Positions 21,717 through 26,540 of a stretch of DNA of 26,540 nucleotides are shown in pieces. This DNA is from Macrocybe gigantea (taxonomy: Eukaryota; Basidiomycota; Agaricomycetes; Agaricales; Callistosporiaceae): contig SJRY01000019.1 of NCBI GenBank assembly GCA_011319805.1, positions 1 through 26,540 on the forward strand, written 5' to 3'. Numbering within the stretch: position 1 is the stretch's first letter; every line of letters begins with the position of its first letter. Made by a program: the position numbers and the translations under genes. The notes beneath the pieces were generated by a model that saw nothing but the letters and a program-made list of their open reading frames with translations, had not been told where the DNA came from and did not search any database.

Positions 21717-23043
21717 TGGCAGGATATGAAGAAAACCTAGCAGAGAAGGACGACATACAAATGATCAAAGAAGCAGCATTCATTCGACATCTGGAAGAGA
21801 ATAATGAATGAGACTTCGAATTTATGATGTTTGAGGATGAACACCCATGGAAAGAAGAAGCAGAAAATAATGAAACAATACAAACAAGAGGAATCACAAT
21901 GATCGAATCCTCAAGAATAGAACAAATTCGACAATGCACATGAAGGGAGATGATCATAACAACAGGACTAAAGGAAAAACCACACTGGTTCACAGAAGAT
22001 GACCACATCATATACGTAGGAGGAAAAATCTATGTTCCTCCAGACAACAAACTAAAGGAAGACATCATGTTTGAATACTACAACACACCCATTAGAGGGC
22101 ATCCAGGACAATATTGCATGCATGAGCTCATAAACCACACCTATTGGTGGCCAGCACGATTCATGACAGCACTTCTAAAATTACTTGGAACAAAGCAAAA
22201 TCTATCAACAGCCTATCACCCACAGACAGATGGACAGGTGGAGCGATCCCACTAAGAAACAGAAGCCTTCCTCAGAAGCTTCACAAACAACTTACAGGAC
22301 GATTGGGCAGAATGGATAGCAATTGCAGAGTACCAATACAATAACAAAGCACACCAGGGAACGAAGGAGACACCATTCTACCTCAACTATGGAATGCACC
22401 CCTGGAAGGAGAGCCACAGATGACAGAAGGAAATAACCCCACAGCAAAAGACTTTGTCAAAAGAATGAACCAAATACGAAAGGAAGCAAATGCCGTGCTG
22501 CAATATGCACAAACACGAGCCAAAGACAATTACGATGCGAGACGAAAACCCACCCATGAATACAAGAAAGGAGATAGAGTATGGCTAGAAGCCACCAATA
22601 TCACAGTCAATCGACCATCAAAGAAGTTATCGGCACTCCGATACGGACCATTCAAGGTGGTTGAAAAGAAAGGAGCCTCGGCATATTGCCTGGAACTCCC
22701 AGCATCATGGCAGCTGATACACCCCGTGTTCAATGAAACACTGCTCATGCCTTACAAAGGACCCCATTTCAAGATACAAGAGTGACCATCACCACCACCC
22801 CCTGAAATCATAAATGATGAAGAAGAGTACGAGATAGAAGAGATCCTAAAAAGGAAGAAATAAGGGAGGGGGACACTATTCCTGGTCAAATGGAAAGGAT
22901 ACGGATACAAAGAGAACACATGAATCAAAGAGAAGGAACTGGGGAATGTGCAGCAAGCTCTAGACCACTTCCTAAAGAAGACTGCGAACCAGGATGAAAG
23001 GATCACGACAAGAGGGAAGAAGACCAAAAATCGCACTTCATGA
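21717..23043 (+). pseudogene. chromovirus integrase with chromodomain, catalytic core deleted
   Basis: The N-terminal zinc-binding half is present (RGHPGQYCMHELINHTYWWP) and then joins directly at about 22151-22159 to ARFMTALLKLLGTK and STAYHPQTDGQVER, the end of the core. The CxxC half of the zinc motif and the first two catalytic acidic residues are therefore absent, a loss I estimate at 100-120 residues, in frame. The C-terminal part (GDRVWLEATNI, FKVVEKKG, HPVFNETLL) and a chromodomain (EYEIEEILKRKK ... FLVKWKGYGYKENT, about 22828-22975) follow. Stops at 21809, 21942, 22253, 22783, 22859 and 22919 look like C-to-T or G-to-A changes; a 1-base indel lies at about 22405. The chromodomain would guide insertion to heterochromatin. 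Confidence 0.88.
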
Positions 23044-23468
23044 CCACCAATGCCCCCATCAGCATCGACAGCAGCAAGGGCAGCCGCACACCTACCCCCA
23101 ACCGCCCAAGCGACCTTGAGAATCTGGCAAGGATTCTCAATGCTAGCGACTACATGGACCCCTCGCCATCACACTTGGCGCATATATGCGCTATGTTATG
23201 ACCATCCACACGCACCTCTGGACCGGGCGAACCCCTGATGGGACCAGCCCCACTGCAGCTGAACGTTGATAACTATCGGGTAGCACTAACCTACAAACCA
23301 ACAAGGTGGAATGAAGGAAGCGTCAGTCCTATCCGAGGCTGTATAAACTACGAGCTGTTCAAGTCACAGAGTAACCCGAGGGACTGTAGCGTGAAAGGGG
23401 AGGAATGGAACGAAGTGAATATGGATGGTTTCGAGCGGATTTCGGGGTTTTCGAAACAAGGCTGTTAG
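23040..23468 (+). pseudogene. extra ORF after pol, overlapping its stop by ATGA
   Basis: ATG at 23040 overlaps the pol stop TGA at 23041-23043, and the frame runs 142 codons to TAG 23466-23468 with one internal TGA (near 23199; CGA would restore Arg). It starts MTTNAPISIDSSKGSRTPT and includes PSDLENLARILNASDYMDPS and NNYRVALTY-like stretches (VDNYRVALTYKPTRWNEG). I recognise no domain. The ATGA junction is the form used for coupled re-initiation. It could be an accessory protein, or the end of an older, longer pol. Composition matches the element. Confidence 0.5.
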
Positions 23469-24332
23469 ACTTAGCTGAATTCCCGCGCGATATCGAGGGC
23501 TTCAGTGAGGGTTTCGGAAGGGTTTCGATGATAATGACTTCCACGCGAAGCCAGAGACACTGATTTCGAGACTGAGTACGGTGGCTCCACGCGAGCGTGA
23601 CACTTTGAGATCGGATAACACAAGGACTCCACACGAGTCGTAGACTGCGAGACTGCTGAAGGACTGAGACGGTAACTTTTTCTATGTTTTTACAAATGCC
23701 AAGTACATGGGTTTTTATAGATGAGAAGATTTCGAGTATCGGAATAACCGGCGGAGTCGAAACCGAATGAGAGAACGTATCGTATGATTTCGAAAGGATC
23801 GTTTAGTGGCTGAAACGCCGGGGAGATGTAAGTCCGTTCGAAATCTGAACATAAAAGGTGAAACAGTAGGTAAAAGAACATCCCGAAACCGGTGCCACGC
23901 ATCGTAGAATGGAACGTGAAAATAATCTAAGGAACGTAGAATGTATCAGTGAAATATGAGTCATGAATTTCGAAATGAGAGTGGATGAAACGGTAGCGCG
24001 CTCGAAATCCCTTGTTTCGAATGTACTGCGGCGAGGCAGTGTCGGGAACGCGGGAAGGCGTGAGGCGGTGCGATATCGAAAATGGTAGTAGTCTTGCCAT
24101 ATCGGGATCTGGGAAATCGGGGGAGGCATATAGGAATAAGACTGCCTGACTGTATTGGGCGGTATAGGAAGCGCAGAAGGTCCGGAATGTATGGGTGCGA
24201 TGCATTTGGTGAAGTGTCCGGACCTGGAATGGAAGCCTCACGGAGTTGTCGACATCCCGAGTACTCGAACGAGAAGTCAGCGGCTGGGCTGCGGTATCAT
24301 GCTGAGGGGGCCGAGTAGTGGTATGATTTCGA
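23469..24332 (+). other. noncoding 3' region of chromovirus, TTTCGA-rich, with hairpins
   Basis: No supported gene. The motif TTCGA or TCGAA occurs about 14 times in 900 bp (from 23428 to 24330), far above chance. Three short hairpins lie at 23538-23650. Ordinary chromoviruses have only a short stretch between chromodomain and PPT, so this length is unusual and the DNA may be captured. Confidence 0.5.
23538..23639 (+). repeat. three degenerate tandem units with a shared-loop hairpin
   Basis: Hairpins CTTC-CACGC-GAAG (23538-23550), GCTC-CACGC-GAGC (23584-23596) and GACTC-CACAC-GAGTC (23625-23639) lie 42-46 bp apart. The loop is constant or one transition away while the stems change on both arms, so pairing is kept. 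Downstream of each is a similar GAGAC/GACAC-ACT-GAG stretch. Confidence 0.65.
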
Positions 24333-24569
24333 ATGCGGGGGCGGGATTACCAAATTAGGACTTATCGGCGGTCAGCGGCGCGGAGCGCTCATCAACGTAT
24401 TGCGCTTCACGAGGCAATGGAAATGCTTCGCACAGAAAACCGGCGACTTAAACTCCTCACCACCACACTCCATCACATCCGCACCTATAATGAAGAGCTC
24501 ATTCATACATGGGCCCCGCGTGCCGCGACCGCCTGGGAGACCAATACTAGGTGGGGACAGCTGGACTAA
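24333..24569 (+). CDS. small Arg/Leu-rich ORF near the 3' LTR, unknown
   Basis: A 78-codon open frame with a helical, coiled-coil-like stretch (HEAMEMLRTENRRLKLLTTT, then LHHIRTYNEELIHTW). It lies 38 bp before the 3' LTR and has no stop, unlike most frames of this element. I do not recognise it. It may be the end of an older gene captured with the 3' region, or chance. Confidence that it is translated is low. Confidence 0.25.
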   Translation: MRGRDYQIRTYRRSAARSAHQRIALHEAMEMLRTENRRLKLLTTTLHHIRTYNEELIHTWAPRAATAWETNTRWGQLD

Positions 24570-24593
24570 GGTTTTTCGCGAGGACACGAATCT

Positions 24594-24606
24594 ACAGAGA
24601 GGGTGA
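24594..24606 (+). promoter_or_regulatory. polypurine-tract-like sequence before 3' LTR
   Basis: ACAGAGAGGGTGA lies directly before TGTTAC of the 3' LTR. It is purine-rich except for one C and one T and sits where plus-strand priming must occur. Confidence 0.5.
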
Positions 24607-24926
24607 TGTTACAGACATCGCCCAAAGGACTATTCATTTTCCTATCTTATCTTTCCCACATCCCTTATCTCCCCTGTCATGCTGTGCAGCGTGCAGCCAT
24701 CGAGTCATCCCACTTCCCTAGTCATTCTGAGTCATCTCCTTCCAGTCTTACTCATCCGCAGTCCACAGCATTGCGCAGCCCATGGTCTGTGCTCGAGTAC
24801 TGTAGTGTATATAAGGACTCCCAGATGTACCAGTAGCGCTAGGCTTAATATTCCTTTTGCCATCATCTCAAGACCACTCTTGCACTTAGTCTGCCCGAGT
24901 CCTTCTGAGATTCGTCTAGCCTAACA
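24607..24926 (+). repeat. 3' LTR of chromovirus
   Basis: 320 bp, aligned without gaps to 17618-17937 with 15 differences, all transitions. About nine of them sit where at least one copy has, or both copies derive from, CpG (for example CG in one, TG or CA in the other, and one site reading CA in the 5' copy and TG in the 3' copy). Confidence 0.95.
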
Positions 24927-25392
24927 GAAGGCAGAGTTTGATGATTTGGGGGTGTATGGCACATGGGAGGCTTGGTCCACTCATTAGAATCCCAAAGGAG
25001 GCCAGAACTGGGGCTGATTATGTTGAGTTAGTCCTCAATGGCCCCTCTGGGATATCTATGAGGAGCTAAGTGAGCAGAGAGGGCAGGTAGCAGTCATGGA
25101 AGATGGGGCTCCAGTTCACCAATGCAAGGCTGCAAAAGAATGGCACACAAATCAGCAAATGGTCATTCTCCCCCATCCAGCACAGTCTCCAGACCTCAAT
25201 CCTATTGAACATATTTGGATCCTGCTCAAAAGTAGGATCAACAGCAGGCTGGTTATACCTCAAAATCTGGAGGAATTATGGGAGGCACTTCAGGAGGAGT
25301 GGCAAAGATTGGACTTGGAATTGGTAAATAATTTAGTTAGGAGCATGCCTAGCAGAGTAGAAGCAGTCCTTAGTCCAAGGAGGGCCTACTAA
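24927..25392 (+). pseudogene. Tc1 transposase, C-terminal part
   Basis: Continues the DDE domain after the chromovirus: SLMIWGCMAHG, then the second catalytic Asp in VAVMEDGAPVHQ and the Glu in SPDLNPIEHIW, with exactly 34 residues between them (DD34E). It ends at TAA 25390-25392. A one-base indel lies at about 25040 in a C run (before the DIYEELSEQ stretch). Comparing with the family, about 40 bp that normally lie between RPGE and LMIWG are missing at the chromovirus junction. Confidence 0.88.
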
Positions 25393-25463
25393 GTATTAGA
25401 TTGGCTATCATAGACTTGTTCTTGTGTAGAAACTAATTCTTTCGAGGATGTGTTTTTATTATT

Positions 25464-25492
25464 ACATGTTGCAAAACTTATTGTAGGTACTG
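25464..25492 (-). repeat. right terminal inverted repeat of Tc1 element
   Basis: Read inward it begins CAGTACCTACAATAAG, matching the left TIR with one missing base. The TA duplication follows at 25493-25494. Confidence 0.93.
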
Positions 25493-25494
25493 TA

Positions 25495-25587
25495 CAATTA
25501 GGTGATTTGAAGGCCACAGCAGCTCTGCCTGATGCAAAGGCAGATGAGACATGGTTTGATGATGAATGGGGGAAGGTTTTAGAATAA
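25495..25587 (+). pseudogene. hAT transposase, last part
   Basis: The frame that ended at ...GSGYV before the Tc1 element resumes here with QLGDLKATAALPDAKADE and ends WGKVLE-TAA at 25585-25587. This is the acidic C-terminal tail following the hAT dimerisation region. No stop occurs in this part. Confidence 0.85.
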
Positions 25588-25748
25588 TACATAGTCTATG
25601 ATAAACCTGACCCATTACCCCCGTATTGCAGACCCATACCCATACCCGCGCCAACAGGTGCGGTAACCCGTACCCGCTGATGGTATGGGTTGTCGTGGTA
25701 TGGGTGGGTATGTACAAATATACCCATGGGTTACCATGTCTTTCACTA

Positions 25749-25756
25749 GCCGCCAT
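25749..25756. repeat. 8-bp target-site duplication of hAT element, right copy
   Basis: GCCGCCAT, identical to 13115-13122, directly after the element border CACTA (25744-25748). Confidence 0.93.
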
Positions 25757-26540
25757 CATGCCTGCCTCGGTCCTCAGCTACGGAATGGAGTCGGATGATG
25801 ATGTAAGTATTCCCTTGTCCGTAAAACATCTACAATGGAGATGTGCAATCTCCGGGCCCAATGTTGACAACCTTTGACAGTAACGGCGCTCCTGGACACT
25901 GGTGCCCACATTGTTCTCATTGATGAAGTCTCGTTTTCTGTCCTCGGTTTACCTCACAAACGCCTGTATAACCCTTTCTCCTGCACCGTCACATTCAAAG
26001 AAATTCAAAAATCAAAAAAAGACAGAATTGCATGAATACATTATTCTTTTGCTCTCTTCTCTGGACTCTCACTGGCACTCAGAAAGTTAAGCCATAATTG
26101 CACCGAAAACTGTGTTCACCTGTACTACTAGGCCTGCCTTTCGCACTTCGTAATCAAATTAATAGATGTCAAGGCTAGAACAGCTGTTGACAAGTCCAAT
26201 AACTTGATTTGATGAACCCGGTCATTCCGAGACCCCTGCCTCCCATTATTCCCCCTCGTTGCATGGACACCTAGAGATCATCAAGGCCAGAAAGGCCTGA
26301 GCTTGTAAAGAGGACGTCCCTGTGAGCTACTCTCGCTAAAACAGCGAACGATGACAGGAGAGCAAGGGAATAAAGGCAACAACTATTGCTGCCCTTGTTC
26401 AAGAGCGTATTGTCATCCTGGCGGAAGAGAACCATTGGAGCAGATGCGCTCGAGTTATCACGAGCATTTCAAAGATGTCTTCGAGCCAATCCCACATGTC
26501 CGGGAATTGCCAATGAGATTCACACATGCATTAACCTTAA
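25757..26540 (+). pseudogene. end of gag and protease region of outer gypsy element
   Basis: Gag continues with MPASVLSYGMESDDD, then a frame change at about 25870 leads to the protease active site LLDTGAHIVLIDEV (Asp codon 25895-25897). The protease body is recognisable to about 26090 (LYNPFSCTVTFKE, SLDSHWHSES). Beyond, several stops and shifts interrupt the linker, but YHEHFKDVF and EPIPHVRELP near 26450-26510 mark the approach to reverse transcriptase. The element continues off the window. Confidence 0.72.

Larger units (their letters stand above)
17618..24926 (+). mobile_element. chromovirus (Ty3/gypsy with chromodomain), youngest layer
   Basis: A 7309-bp element bounded by two 320-bp LTRs (17618-17937 and 24607-24926). 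Order: LTR, self-priming site, gag with two zinc knuckles, protease, reverse transcriptase, RNase H, deleted integrase, chromodomain, an extra ORF, a structured 3' region, PPT-like tract, LTR. Flanks are GAGAG and GAAGG rather than an exact 5-bp duplication. Many CGA-to-TGA type stops and an integrase deletion make this copy incapable of autonomous movement. Confidence 0.93.
16995..25492 (+). mobile_element. Tc1/mariner transposon, split by a chromovirus
   Basis: Flanked by TA dinucleotides (16993-16994 and 25493-25494). The terminal inverted repeats begin CAGTAC(T)CTACAATAAG at both ends and run 30 bp (16995-17024) and 29 bp (25464-25492), differing by one base gap. Without the nested retroelement it is about 1.19 kb, normal for a single-gene Tc1 element. 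It inserted into the coding sequence of the hAT dimerisation region; the hAT frame resumes in register after it. Confidence 0.94.
13123..25748 (+). mobile_element. hAT transposon, split by a Tc1/mariner insertion
   Basis: Borders are TAGTGTTGGACA at the left and, read inward from the right, TAGTGAAAGACA, with 8-bp duplications outside. Without the nested Tc1 element it is about 4.1 kb. Both ends carry subterminal clusters of GGGTAT/GGGTAC units in inverted orientation, the likely transposase binding sites. It encodes one multi-exon transposase. The copy is inactive through nonsense mutations and the insertion. Confidence 0.92.
11444..26540 (+). mobile_element. outer Ty3/gypsy retrotransposon, decayed and split, runs off right edge
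   Basis: The element gives gag at 11663-13122 and protease at about 25895 on the far side of the nested insertions, then the protease-to-RT linker (EPIPHV region near 26490). Its own sequence within the window is about 2.5 kb; the remaining 12.6 kb is inserted hAT DNA. Stops and frameshifts in both parts make it inactive. It is the oldest layer of the nest, as it hosts all others. Confidence 0.8.

Noticed and set aside
17981..23040. TGA as a recoded codon (selenocysteine or alternative code)
   Set aside because: The TGAs occur only in the transposons, at Arg or Trp positions, together with other CpG-type transitions; TAA and TAG stops occur too.
13123..25748. Nested structure as an assembly artefact
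   Set aside because: Exact target duplications, matching TIRs and frame continuity across two insertions would not arise from misjoined contigs.
1..26540. tRNA, rRNA, CRISPR arrays or bacterial-type operons
   Set aside because: None seen; gene structure is eukaryotic throughout and no array of identical spaced repeats is present.

Overview
The window looks like chromosomal DNA of a basidiomycete fungus, most likely a mushroom-forming agaricomycete. It has a GC-rich, many-domain adenylate cyclase of the fungal Cyr1/Uac1/Cac1 type, introns of about 45-70 bp with GT(GC)...AG borders, a hexose-transporter-like gene split by ten small exons, and typical fungal transposons (Ty3/gypsy, hAT, Tc1/mariner).

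Left third (1-7.3 kb): one long plus-strand gene, the cAMP-producing adenylate cyclase, with a low-complexity N-terminus, a Ras-association domain, about 20 leucine-rich repeats, a PP2C-like domain and a class III cyclase domain. The reading frame breaks at about 3581 inside the repeats, which is either a real lesion or a sequence error. A second, unresolved frame change lies at about 1240-1350. After a 1-kb intergenic stretch comes the first 195 codons of an MFS sugar transporter (8295-9336). Its frame and splice sites are intact, but it stops abruptly at an exon end.

Middle (9.34-11.44 kb): relics of several transposons. They include a 10-bp-stem hairpin, a hAT-like terminus, and two minus-strand Ty3/gypsy pol fragments (a protease end and a chromodomain).

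Right half (11.44-26.54 kb): a four-level nest of mobile elements, each boundary read from the sequence. (1) A decayed Ty3/gypsy element (gag from 11663, protease at 25.9 kb, running off the right edge) is split in gag by (2) a hAT element, 13123-25748, with an exact 8-bp target duplication GCCGCCAT. The hAT transposase gene is split by (3) a Tc1/mariner element, 16995-25492, with a TA duplication and TIRs of about 29-30 bp. The Tc1 transposase gene is split by (4) a 7.3-kb chromovirus (Ty3/gypsy with chromodomain), 17618-24926, with 320-bp LTRs. At the hAT and Tc1 boundaries the interrupted reading frame continues in register on the far side. At the chromovirus boundary there is no clean duplication and some transposase code seems to be missing.

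The chromovirus is the most interesting part. It carries an 11-nt complementarity between its predicted RNA 5' end and the site just after the 5' LTR (Tf1-like self-priming). An in-frame deletion has removed most of the integrase core. An extra ORF overlaps the pol stop by ATGA. A further roughly 1.1-kb 3' region holds three hairpins with a shared loop and changing stems, plus a small coiled-coil-like ORF. The chromovirus and hAT copies show strong CpG-type transition decay (CGA to TGA stops, CGG to TGG, CGC to TGC/CAC), and all 15 LTR-LTR differences are transitions. The adenylate cyclase keeps its CpGs.
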